Positions 31,860 to 39,725 of a DNA stretch of 64,000 nucleotides are shown here, in pieces. This stretch comes from Streptomyces olindensis (GTDB lineage Bacteria > Actinomycetota > Actinomycetes > Streptomycetales > Streptomycetaceae), in the NCBI GenBank assembly GCA_000696115.1, contig JJOH01000092.1:186001-250000 (forward strand), read 5' to 3'. A model generated the notes under the pieces. The model was not told where the DNA came from. It did not search any database and saw only the letters and a list, made by a program, of their open reading frames with translations. The position numbers and the translations under genes were made by a program. The stretch's first letter is position 1. Every line of letters begins with the position of its first letter.

Positions 31860-33097
31860 CCGGCCCTCTCCCCCGTCGTGGTCAGCGGCAGGACCGCCGT
31901 CACCTCGAACCCGCCCCCGGTACGCGGTCCGGCGTCGAGTGTGCCACCCACGCTGCGGGCCCGCTCGCGCATTCCGACGAGCCCGAAGCCCGGGGTGCCG
32001 CCCGGGGCCGGTCCCGTGCCGTCGTCGCTGACCCTCAGGTGCAGGGCGCCCTGCCGCTCGTCCAGTTCGACGCGGACGGCCGGTTCGGGCCCGGCGTGCC
32101 GTACGGCGTTCGTCAGCGCCTCCTGCACGATGCGGTAGGCGGCGGCGCCGACGGCGGGCGGTGCCTGCCGTATCCGTACGGTCTGCTCGACCCGGGCACC
32201 GGCGAGCCGCGCGGCCTCCACGAGGTCGGGCAGGCCGTCGAGGCCGGGCAGCGGGCCGCGGGCGTCCGGGGAGCCGTGCTCGCGCAGCACCTCCAGCGTC
32301 GTACGGAGTTCGCCGCGGGCGCTGCGACAGGTCTCCGCGATGTCGTCGAGGGCCTTCGCGACGGTCTCCCGGTCCAGCCGCTCGGGGTCGGCGGACAGCA
32401 CGTGGGCGGCGACGGAGGTCTGCACGCCGATGAGGGTGATGCTGTGCGCGAGGAGGTCGTGCAGGTCCCGGGCGATCCGCAGCCGCTCCTCGGCGACCCG
32501 TCGCCGGGCCTCCTCCTCCCGGGTGCGCTCGGCCCGTTCGGCGCGCTCCACGATCGAGGCGACGTACTGCCGGTAGAAGCGCACGTCGACGCCGCAGAAC
32601 AGCACGGCGACGACCCAGCCGGACGCCTTCAGCAGTCCCAGCGCCTCCTGCGCGCTGATGGTGAGCAGCACGCCCACCGCCATGGTGATGACGCCGATGC
32701 CGACCAGGACGGTGCGCAGCGGCCGGCCGGTGACGGCGACGGTGTACAGGGCGACGTAGGCGGCCTGGGTGGCCGCGGTGTGCGGGTAGTCGAGGAAGTG
32801 GTAGGGGAACACGCAGGTGATCACGGCGACCAGGACGAGCACCGGACGGCGGCGGCGCCACACCAGCGGCACGTGGGAGACGAGCAGCAGGGCCCAGCCG
32901 AGCGCGTCGGGCCTGCGGCCGTCGTCGACCATGAGCGCGAGGACGGCGGAGAAGCCGGCGACGAGGAAGGCGAGGACCGCGTCGTTGCGGAGGGCGTGCG
33001 GGGCGGTCAGCGGATCGCGGTTGATCGCGGCCATGATCCGCTCCGCGGGACGCGACCATGCCGCCGTCGTGGTGGTGGGTGCCTGCACAGGGGTCAT
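31856..33097 (-). CDS. Sensor histidine kinase (HisKA_3 type)
   Basis: A 413-residue membrane kinase. Several N-terminal hydrophobic helices (about residues 40-165) form the sensor, with almost no extracellular domain, followed by a coiled RAERAERTREEEARRR linker, the phosphoacceptor His in RIARDLHDLLAHS and an ATP-binding domain with VQEALTNAVRHAG and GFGLVGMRERARSVGG. This is the intramembrane-sensing type often paired with exporters and envelope-stress responses. The ATG at 33097 was chosen; a later Met (MAAINRD) is an alternative. Together with the response regulator and MMPL gene it forms an operon. Confidence 0.93.
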   Translation of the reverse strand: MTPVQAPTTTTAAWSRPAERIMAAINRDPLTAPHALRNDAVLAFLVAGFSAVLALMVDDGRRPDALGWALLLVSHVPLVWRRRRPVLVLVAVITCVFPYHFLDYPHTAATQAAYVALYTVAVTGRPLRTVLVGIGVITMAVGVLLTISAQEALGLLKASGWVVAVLFCGVDVRFYRQYVASIVERAERAERTREEEARRRVAEERLRIARDLHDLLAHSITLIGVQTSVAAHVLSADPERLDRETVAKALDDIAETCRSARGELRTTLEVLREHGSPDARGPLPGLDGLPDLVEAARLAGARVEQTVRIRQAPPAVGAAAYRIVQEALTNAVRHAGPEPAVRVELDERQGALHLRVSDDGTGPAPGGTPGFGLVGMRERARSVGGTLDAGPRTGGGFEVTAVLPLTTTGERAG

Positions 33098-33147
33098 CCT
33101 CGGCGAGGAAGGCGTCCCTCCGGGAGGGGAGGGACGCCTTCGGTCGG

Positions 33148-35241
33148 TCAGGGGGCGTCCGCGGCCACGGGTTCGCGCTCCTGCGGCGGGGCCGCCCGCT
33201 CCGGCGCCCGGGACAGCCTGCCCGGCCACCACATCCGCCGCTTCAGCAGCACACTCGCCGTGGTCACCAGGTACGTCCGCACCAGGAACGTGTCCAGCAG
33301 CACCCCCACCGCGATGACGAACCCGAGCTCGACCAGCCCGACCATCGGCAGCGTCGTGAGCACCGCGAACGTCGCGGCGAGCACGACCCCCGCGGAGGCG
33401 ATGACCCCACCCGTCGTCCGCAGCGCGGTGAGCGCGGCCGCCTCCGGCTCGGCCCCCTTCACGGACTCCTCCCGCATCCGGTGCATCAGGAAGATGCCGT
33501 AGTCGACGCCGAGGGCGACCAGGAACACGAACGACAGCAACCCGAGCCCGGGATCCGTCCCCGCGAAGCCGAACACCGGCTCGAAGACCAGCCCCCCGAT
33601 GCCCAGGGCCGCGCCCCACACCGCGACCACCGCCGCCAGCAGCAGCAACGGCGCGACCAGACTGCGCAACAGTCCGACCAGGATGACGAACACCGCGGCG
33701 AGTACCAGCGGCACGATCACCTTCCGGTCGCGAGACTCGCTCGCGGCGAGATCGATCTGCTGGGCGCTGGGTCCGCCGACATACGCGCCCTGGGGATCGA
33801 GCCCGGCCCGCAGCGCCTCGATGGTGCGGGTCTCGGCCGGTGTCTCCGGCGGCGCGGTGGCGAAGACGGCGATCTCGGTCCAGCCGGCCCCGCTGCGCCC
33901 GGGCACCGCCTCGGCGACACCGTCGGTCGCCCGCGCCCGGTCCAGAACCTCGTCCGCGCGGGCGTGGGGCGCCATGACCGTCACGGGCCGGCTGCTGCGC
34001 TCGGGGTACTCCCGGGCCAGCGTCTGCATCGCGGTGATCGACTCGGGCCGGTCCGTGAAGGAGTCCTCCTGCTTGAGGCTGCCCGTCAGGTTGAGCGTGC
34101 CGAGTGCGAGGGCGCCGAGCAGCGCGGCCCCGCCGACGAGGACGGTCGCGGGCCGGCGCGTCGCCGAGGTGCCCATCGCGGCGAACAGCGACCGCCGGGC
34201 CTTGGGCTCGCTGCCGAACGCCGGGATCAGCGGCCAGAAGACGCGCCGCCCGAGCAGTACCAGCACCGCGGGCAGCAGGGTCGTCATGGCGATCAGCGCG
34301 GCGAGCACCCCGACCATGCCGACCGGGCCCATGCCGCTGCTGCTGTTGAGGTCGGCGGCGAGCAGGCACAGCAGCCCGGCCGCGACGGTCCCGGAGGAGG
34401 CCAGGATGGCCGGCCCGCAGCCGCGCAGGGCGGTGCGCATGGCGTCGTACGGCCGCTCGTGGCGGCGCAGTTCCTCGCGGTAGCGGGCGATGAGCAGCAG
34501 CGCGTAGTCGGTGCCGGCGCCGAGCACCAGCACGGTCATCACGCCGCCGCTCTGCCCGGTGACGGTGACGTCGAACAGTTCGTGCAGTCCGTACCCGGCG
34601 GCCATCGCCATGGCGGCGGCGACGCCCGCGACGGCGAGCGGGACCAGCCACAGGAAGGGGCTGCGGTAGATGAGGACGAGCAGCACGGTGACGACGCCGA
34701 GGGTGGCGAGCAGCAGCGTCGCATCGAGCGTCCCGAACACCTTGTTCATGTCGGTGTTGAGCGCCCCCGGCCCGCCGACCTCGACGCTCAGCCCGCCGCC
34801 GCCCTCGGCGATGTCCCGCACCCCGTCGACGAAGGCGTCCCGGGCCTCCTCGTCCTGGCCCGGCTGGGTGCTGGACACCGGGTACATCACGGTGGAGCCG
34901 TCCGCGGACGGAACGCCCCGCGGCTCACTCGTCAGTTCATGGCCGCCGCTCACCTCGGCGACCTGCTCGGCGGCCGTGCGCCGGTCGGCGTCGGTGAGTC
35001 CGCCGTCCCGGTGGTAGACGAGCACCAGGTCGGTCGACTCGCCTCCCGGCAACTCGTCCTGGATCCGCGCCACCTGGGTGGAGTCGGCGCTGTCGGGCAG
35101 GTAGTCGACCGCGCGGTTCTGCTGGATGTCGGCGAACTTCCCGGCGAGCGGCCCGAGCAGCACGAGCGCGGCGAGCCACAGCCCGACCACCGCCCAGGGC
35201 ACGGCCCGCCGTCGCCGTGCGGATGTCCTTGTGTCCCCCAT
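33148..35241 (-). CDS. MMPL-family RND exporter
   Basis: A 697-residue membrane transporter with the two-fold RND layout: one helix, an extracytoplasmic domain (QQNRAVDYLPDSADSTQVARI), five helices, then a second domain and five helices. The conserved ALGVDYGIFLMHRMREE and GAGTDYALLLIARYREELR motifs carry the Asp-Tyr proton-relay pairs found in MmpL proteins. Members export lipids, siderophores or drugs. It is first in an operon with the two-component system 50 bp downstream. The unusual PDSADSTQ stretch is typical of MmpL, so no change of function is implied. Confidence 0.93.
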   Translation of the reverse strand: MGDTRTSARRRRAVPWAVVGLWLAALVLLGPLAGKFADIQQNRAVDYLPDSADSTQVARIQDELPGGESTDLVLVYHRDGGLTDADRRTAAEQVAEVSGGHELTSEPRGVPSADGSTVMYPVSSTQPGQDEEARDAFVDGVRDIAEGGGGLSVEVGGPGALNTDMNKVFGTLDATLLLATLGVVTVLLVLIYRSPFLWLVPLAVAGVAAAMAMAAGYGLHELFDVTVTGQSGGVMTVLVLGAGTDYALLLIARYREELRRHERPYDAMRTALRGCGPAILASSGTVAAGLLCLLAADLNSSSGMGPVGMVGVLAALIAMTTLLPAVLVLLGRRVFWPLIPAFGSEPKARRSLFAAMGTSATRRPATVLVGGAALLGALALGTLNLTGSLKQEDSFTDRPESITAMQTLAREYPERSSRPVTVMAPHARADEVLDRARATDGVAEAVPGRSGAGWTEIAVFATAPPETPAETRTIEALRAGLDPQGAYVGGPSAQQIDLAASESRDRKVIVPLVLAAVFVILVGLLRSLVAPLLLLAAVVAVWGAALGIGGLVFEPVFGFAGTDPGLGLLSFVFLVALGVDYGIFLMHRMREESVKGAEPEAAALTALRTTGGVIASAGVVLAATFAVLTTLPMVGLVELGFVIAVGVLLDTFLVRTYLVTTASVLLKRRMWWPGRLSRAPERAAPPQEREPVAADAP

Positions 35242-35364
35242 CTGCCGAGCTCCCTCCGGTCCGGTTGTCTGGAACGGACTCCAGACTCCCGGCGCACGGG
35301 ATCCGGCACGTCGGGCGTGAGACCGAGCCGGGGGGTACTGCGCGGGGCGGTGCGGCGGGCGGAT

Positions 35365-35380
35365 TACTCCCCGGGGAGTA
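35365..35380. promoter_or_regulatory. Perfect 16-bp palindrome between terB-like and MMPL genes
   Basis: TACTCCCCGGGGAGTA is fully self-complementary and is flanked by GGCGG (35358-35362) and CCGCC (35381-35385). It is 10 bp beyond the TerB-like stop and about 125 bp upstream of the MMPL start. It could be a terminator hairpin for the former or an operator for the exporter operon; symmetry alone does not decide. Confidence 0.5.
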
Positions 35381-35389
35381 CCGCCGGTG

Positions 35390-36088
35390 CTAGGACGGTG
35401 TCCGGGCCGCCGCCGCGAGCACGCGTGTCACGTCGTCGGAGCAGATCGTGAGCGCCGCCCCCACGGTCGCGAGGACGTCCCGCTCGGCCGGCGTGTACGG
35501 CCCGTCCGCGAGGGCGATGCGCGCGCCCTGGAGCAGGATCGATTCGCGGCCGACGGTGGCGAGGTGCGGGGCGAGCGGGTCCAGCGCCTCGTGGAGCTCT
35601 ATGGCCAGCCCGGCGCCGCAGGGTTCGCCGGTGATGCGGCCGGTGTCCGCCTCCAGCGCCTCGACGAGGGCGGCGAGCTGCTCCTCGGTGCAGTCGTCGA
35701 AGCCGGCCGCGCGCACGGCGAGCACGGCGGACTCCAGTGCCGTGCGGGATCCGGCGCCGCCCGCGGCGAGCACCGCGAGGGCGACGGTGTGCACGGCGTC
35801 GCGGAGCATCGCGGAGAAGCGGGTGGTGGTCGGGTGGTCGAGGACGTCGGTGCCGAAGTGGCGGCGGCAGGCGGCGCACTCCACGACGGGGCCGGTCTCG
35901 CCGCGCGGGAGCACGGGCAGGCCGAGCAGGGTGAAGCGGCGTTGTCCGGTCAGCCGCTGGTAGTTGCGGTCGCCGCCGCAGCCGGGGCAGAAGAACTCCC
36001 CGTCGCCGGCGGCCGTCCACGCGGTACGGGTGCCCAGGATGCGCGAAAGCCTGGCGGCACGGCCGTTGGGTCCCCGTCCTGGCAGCAC
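35390..36088 (-). CDS. TerB-like (tellurite resistance) domain protein with N-terminal zinc ribbon
   Basis: A 232-residue cytoplasmic protein. An N-terminal zinc ribbon has FFCPGCGGDRNY and later ECAACRRHFG (about residues 33-80), followed by an all-helical domain ending VGRESILLQGARIALADGPYTPAERDVLATVGAAL (read in parts), typical of TerB/DjlA-type acidic helical domains. The molecular function is unknown; TerB proteins are linked to metal and stress responses. It is separated from leuA by about 185 bp and reads in the same direction. Confidence 0.8.
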   Translation of the reverse strand: MLPGRGPNGRAARLSRILGTRTAWTAAGDGEFFCPGCGGDRNYQRLTGQRRFTLLGLPVLPRGETGPVVECAACRRHFGTDVLDHPTTTRFSAMLRDAVHTVALAVLAAGGAGSRTALESAVLAVRAAGFDDCTEEQLAALVEALEADTGRITGEPCGAGLAIELHEALDPLAPHLATVGRESILLQGARIALADGPYTPAERDVLATVGAALTICSDDVTRVLAAAARTPS

Positions 36089-36274
36089 GTCGCACCTCCG
36101 TCACGCCGCACGGCAGCGTCGCCGCGCTTGCGTGATGTTAGCCACATCTGTGAGGAGGAGTCAGCACCCCGGAGGAGACCTTTCCGTGACCCTCACAGGG
36201 ATTGGCCGGTATGTGACGGGGCTCCGCCCGCCGGACATCGGCGGACGGAGCCCTCACATCGCCTTCAGGGCTGG

Positions 36275-37996
36275 TCAGCGCGTCGCGCGGTTGACGGCCG
36301 AGACGACGGCCTTCAGCGAGGCGCGCGTCGTGTTCGCGTCGATTCCGATCCCCCACAGGACCTTGTCGTCGATCGCGCATTCGATGTAGGAGGCGGCCTG
36401 CGCGGAGGCGCCCTCGCTCATCGTGTGCTCCTGGTAGTCCAGCAGGCGTACGTCGATGCCGATGGACTGCAGGGCGTCGAAGAACGCCGAGATCGGGCCG
36501 TTGCCGGAGCCGGTGAGGACGGTGTCCTGGCCGTCGACCGTGGCCTCCACCTTCAGCGTGTCCACGCCGTCGGTGTCGGTGGTCGACTGGTTGTTCTTGA
36601 CCTGGATCCGGCCCCAGGGGTTGTCGGGGTTCGGCAGGTACTCGTCCTGGAAGACGGCCCAGATGTCCTTCGGCGTGACCTCGCCGCCCTCGGCGTCGGT
36701 CTTGGCCTGGATGAGCTTGGAGAACTCGATCTGCATCCGGCGCGGCAGGTCCAGCTTGTGGTCGTTCTTCAGGACGTAGGCGATACCGCCCTTGCCGGAC
36801 TGCGAGTTGACCCGGATGACCGCCTCGTAGGAGCGGCCGACGTCCTTGGGGTCGATGGGCAGGTAGGGGACGGCCCACTCGATGTCGTCGACGGTGACGC
36901 CCTTGGCCTTCGCGTCGGCCTCCATGGCGTCGAAGCCCTTCTTGATGGCGTCCTGGTGGGAGCCGGAGAAGGACGTGTAGACCAGGTCGCCCACGTACGG
37001 GTGGCGCGGGTGGACCTCCATCTGGTTGCAGTACTCCCACGTGCGACGGATCTCGTCGATGTCGGAGAAGTCGATCTGCGGGTCGACGCCCTGGGAGAAC
37101 AGGTTCATGCCCAGGGTGACCAGGTCGACGTTGCCGGTGCGCTCGCCCTGGCCGAACAGACAGCCCTCGACGCGGTCGGCGCCGGCCATCAGGGCCAGCT
37201 CGGCGGCGGCGACGGCGGTGCCGCGGTCGTTGTGCGGGTGGACCGACAGGCAGACGTGCTCGCGGCGGGAGAGGTTGCGGCCCATCCACTCGAAGCGGTC
37301 GGCGTGCGTGGAGGGCGTGGAGCGCTCGACGGTGGCGGGCAGGTTGAGGATGATCTCGCGGCCCGGACCGGGCTGCCAGACGTCCATGACCGCCTCGCAG
37401 ACCTCCAGCGCGAAGTCCAGCTCGGTGTCGGTGAAGATCTCGGGGCTGTACTGGTAGCCGAACTCGGTCTCGGGGCCCAGCAGCTTCTCCGCGTACTCCA
37501 TGACCAGGCGGGTGCCGTCGACGGCGATCTGCTTGATGTCGTCCTTGGAGCCGCGGAAGACGACCCGGCGGAAGACCGGCGCGGTGGCGTTGTACAGGTG
37601 GACCGTGGCGCGCTTGGCGCCCTTCAGGGACTCCACCGTGCGCTCGATCAGGTCCTCGCGGGCCTGGGTCAGCACGGAGATGGTGACGTCGTCGGGGATG
37701 GCGCCCGGCTCTTCGATGATGGACCGTACGAAGTCGAAGTCCGTCTGGCCCGAGGCGGGGAAGCCGACCTCGATCTCCTTGTAGCCCATCTTGACCAGCA
37801 GGTCGAACATGGCGCGCTTGCGGGCGGGCGACATGGGGTCGATCAGGGCCTGGTTGCCGTCACGCAGGTCGGTGGAGAGCCAGCGGGGGGCGGTGGTGAT
37901 GCGCTGCTCCGGCCAGGTGCGGTCCGGGATGTCGACCTGCTCGTAGCGGCCGTACTTGTGGATCGGCATGGAACTGGGCTGCTGGCGGTTCGCCAT
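36275..37996 (-). CDS. leuA: 2-isopropylmalate synthase
   Basis: First committed step of leucine synthesis: acetyl-CoA plus 2-oxoisovalerate to 2-isopropylmalate. The 573-residue length matches the actinobacterial LeuA2 type. The barrel shows LRDGNQALIDPMSPARK, the metal ligands in SVHPHNDRGTAVA, and EGCLFGQGERTGNVDLVTLGMNL (read in parts); the C-terminal leucine-sensing domain ends with DANTTRASLKAVVSAVNRA. It starts at the ATG 37996, preceded by a leader peptide and attenuator hairpin on the same strand, so leucine supply probably controls transcription. Confidence 0.97.
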   Translation of the reverse strand: MANRQQPSSMPIHKYGRYEQVDIPDRTWPEQRITTAPRWLSTDLRDGNQALIDPMSPARKRAMFDLLVKMGYKEIEVGFPASGQTDFDFVRSIIEEPGAIPDDVTISVLTQAREDLIERTVESLKGAKRATVHLYNATAPVFRRVVFRGSKDDIKQIAVDGTRLVMEYAEKLLGPETEFGYQYSPEIFTDTELDFALEVCEAVMDVWQPGPGREIILNLPATVERSTPSTHADRFEWMGRNLSRREHVCLSVHPHNDRGTAVAAAELALMAGADRVEGCLFGQGERTGNVDLVTLGMNLFSQGVDPQIDFSDIDEIRRTWEYCNQMEVHPRHPYVGDLVYTSFSGSHQDAIKKGFDAMEADAKAKGVTVDDIEWAVPYLPIDPKDVGRSYEAVIRVNSQSGKGGIAYVLKNDHKLDLPRRMQIEFSKLIQAKTDAEGGEVTPKDIWAVFQDEYLPNPDNPWGRIQVKNNQSTTDTDGVDTLKVEATVDGQDTVLTGSGNGPISAFFDALQSIGIDVRLLDYQEHTMSEGASAQAASYIECAIDDKVLWGIGIDANTTRASLKAVVSAVNRATR

Positions 37997-38054
37997 GATG
38001 CGGGGGCTCCTCAGGGGGTGTCCGGAAGGACGGCCGACGACGCAGCACCAAGCT

Positions 38055-38097
38055 CCGCGGGGAGGGAGTCGGCCTCGACTACAGGCCCTCGCCGCGG
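38055..38097 (-). promoter_or_regulatory. leuA leader attenuator-type hairpin
   Basis: On the minus strand CCGCGGCGAGGG (38097-38086) pairs with CCCTCCCCGCGG (38066-38055) with one mismatch, enclosing a smaller AGTCG/CGACT stem. The 5' arm lies within the leader peptide coding sequence, so a ribosome stalled at its leucine codons would influence folding. This is the architecture of transcription attenuation. Further pairing partners downstream, such as GTCC/GGAC near 38025, could form the terminator arm. Confidence 0.65.
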
Positions 38098-38138
38098 CAG
38101 CTAAGGAGAAGCAGCCCGAAACGCATGATGCGCAGCAT
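38079..38138 (-). CDS. leuA leader peptide
   Basis: A 19-residue frame, MLRIMRFGLLLLSCRGEGL, lies about 80 bp upstream of leuA on the same strand. It has four consecutive Leu codons (CTG CTT CTC CTT), two being CTT codons that are rare in this genome, as expected for a leucine-sensing stall site. It is preceded by a GAAGAGG purine tract. It matches what is known of Streptomyces leu leaders, recalled from work on S. coelicolor leuA. Confidence 0.8.
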   Translation of the reverse strand: MLRIMRFGLLLLSCRGEGL

Positions 38139-38330
38139 GCTAGCCGAGCCTCTTCCCTGCGCGTGGGGTCGTATCAGTATGCGGGACCCGCCACCCAAAC
38201 GGGACAAAAAGTGCGCTATACCACTTCGCCATAGCACTCACCACGCAACGTGAAGGCTGTTGTCCCGGTATTTCACCAATCATGGTGGCGACTGGTGACA
38301 GTCTCGTCACGCAGTGCAAGGGTGCCGGGC

Positions 38331-39392
38331 ATGACGACTCACGGGGGCTTCGAGCCCGTCTTCTGCACCATCGTTCCGCCTCATGTCCTCGACAAGCTCG
38401 CCCAGGCCGAGGACCCGGCCCTCGCCGGCCCGGCCCGCCGCACCCTCCAGCGCGACGCCTACGAGCGCACCCAGCGCCGCCTCACCACCGTCATCGGCGC
38501 GACGGCCGTCGCCTCGGTCGCCGACGGCAAACCGCAGCGCACCATCCACGACGCCCGGCACGGCACCGACCTGCCCGGCCACAAGGTCCGCGGCGAGGGC
38601 GACGCCCCCGGCAAGGACGCCACCGTCAACCGCGCCTACGCGGGCCTCGGCGCCACCTTCGAGCTGTTCCTGAAGGCGTACGGGCGCGACTCGATCGACG
38701 GCGACGGCCTGCCGCTGGACGCGACCGTGCACTACGACCGGGACTACAACAACGCCTTCTGGAACGGCGAGCAGATGGTGTTCGGCGACGGGGACGGGGA
38801 GATCTTCCTCGACTTCACCATCCCGATCGACGTCATCGGCCACGAGCTCGCCCACGGCGTCACGCAGTACACGGCCAACCTCACCTACTTCGGCCAGCCC
38901 GGCGCGCTCAACGAGTCCCTGTCGGACGTCTTCGGCGCGCTGATCAAGCAGTACACGCTGGGCCAGACCGCCGCCGAGGCCGACTGGCTGATCGGCGCCG
39001 GGCTGCTCGCCCCGCGGGTGACGGGCAAGGCGCTGCGCTCCATGAAGGAGCCGGGCACGGCGTACGACGACGACGTCCTCGGCAAGGACCCGCAGCCCGC
39101 GACCATGGACGACTTCGTCCGCACCGGCCGCGACAACGGCGGCGTCCACATCAACTCGGGCATCCCGAACCACGCCTTCTACCTCGCGGCCACGGCCCTC
39201 GGCGGCCACGCCTGGGAGCGGGCGGGGCAGGTCTGGTACGACGTGCTGACCGGCGGCGAGCTCAAGCAGCAGGCGATGTTCGTGGACTTCGCCACGCTCA
39301 CCGTCAAGGCGGCGCGGGAGCGGTTCGGCGAGGGCGAGGAGCTGGACGCGGTGTCGAAGGCCTGGGAGCAGGTCGGGGTGCGGACGCTGTAG
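38331..39392 (+). CDS. Protealysin-like M4 metalloprotease (thermolysin family, no signal peptide)
   Basis: A 353-residue zinc endopeptidase. The motif HELAH (His171, Glu172, His175) with third ligand Glu195 in NESLSD, and the catalytic His region GGVHINSGIPNHAF place it in family M4. The N-terminal 50 residues, FCTIVPPHVLDKLAQAEDP, match the short protealysin-type propeptide rather than the long thermolysin one, and there is no secretion signal, so it may act inside the cell or be released on lysis. The ATG at 38331 begins this propeptide. The downstream gene encodes an emfourin-like inhibitor 20 bp away. Confidence 0.93.
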   Translation: MTTHGGFEPVFCTIVPPHVLDKLAQAEDPALAGPARRTLQRDAYERTQRRLTTVIGATAVASVADGKPQRTIHDARHGTDLPGHKVRGEGDAPGKDATVNRAYAGLGATFELFLKAYGRDSIDGDGLPLDATVHYDRDYNNAFWNGEQMVFGDGDGEIFLDFTIPIDVIGHELAHGVTQYTANLTYFGQPGALNESLSDVFGALIKQYTLGQTAAEADWLIGAGLLAPRVTGKALRSMKEPGTAYDDDVLGKDPQPATMDDFVRTGRDNGGVHINSGIPNHAFYLAATALGGHAWERAGQVWYDVLTGGELKQQAMFVDFATLTVKAARERFGEGEELDAVSKAWEQVGVRTL

Positions 39393-39412
39393 TTCCGTAC
39401 TAGACAGGTGCC

Positions 39413-39679
39413 ATGCGGATTCAGGTGAGGCGCACGGGCGGGTTCGCGGGCATCGAGCGGCACGCCGAGGTGGACACCTCGGGCCGGCCCGATGCCCCCG
39501 AATGGCACGCCCTGGCCGAGCGGGCCGTCGCCGCCGGCCGGAGCACGCCGCCGGTCGGGGTTCCGGACGGCTTCAGCTACCAGATCACCGTGGACGGGAG
39601 GACGGTGTACGCGGCCGACCCGCGGCTGACGGACGAGCAGCGCAGGCTGATCTCGCGTGTCCTGAAGGAGGGGGCGTAA
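39413..39679 (+). CDS. Emfourin-like M4 protease inhibitor
   Basis: An 88-residue cytoplasmic protein, MRIQVRRTGGFAGIERHAEV..., with a DGFSYQITVDGRTVYAADPRLTDEQRRLISRVL-like end (read in parts). This N-terminal beta-strand pattern, RRTGGFAGI, and the position directly after a protealysin-like gene match emfourin, the slow-binding inhibitor encoded beside protealysin in Serratia. The start is 20 bp after the protease stop, so the two are probably cotranscribed. The gene would keep the intracellular protease silent. The family assignment is from memory of the pattern. Confidence 0.75.
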   Translation: MRIQVRRTGGFAGIERHAEVDTSGRPDAPEWHALAERAVAAGRSTPPVGVPDGFSYQITVDGRTVYAADPRLTDEQRRLISRVLKEGA

Positions 39680-39702
39680 CGGCCGGTTCCCGTCCGGCCG
39701 TT
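39678..39702 (+). terminator. Hairpin terminator after the inhibitor gene
   Basis: The perfect 9-bp arms AACGGCCGG (39678-39686) and CCGGCCGTT (39694-39702) flank a seven-base loop, starting within the TAA stop. It separates the protease-inhibitor pair from the beta-glucosidase. Confidence 0.75.
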
Positions 39703-39725
39703 GACTTCCGTTACCCCCGGTACGG

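Noticed and set aside
31856..34651. Apparent 931-residue fusion of a membrane protein and histidine kinase
   Set aside because: The N-terminal 518 residues are antisense-frame shadow of the MMPL gene; the kinase starts at 33097.
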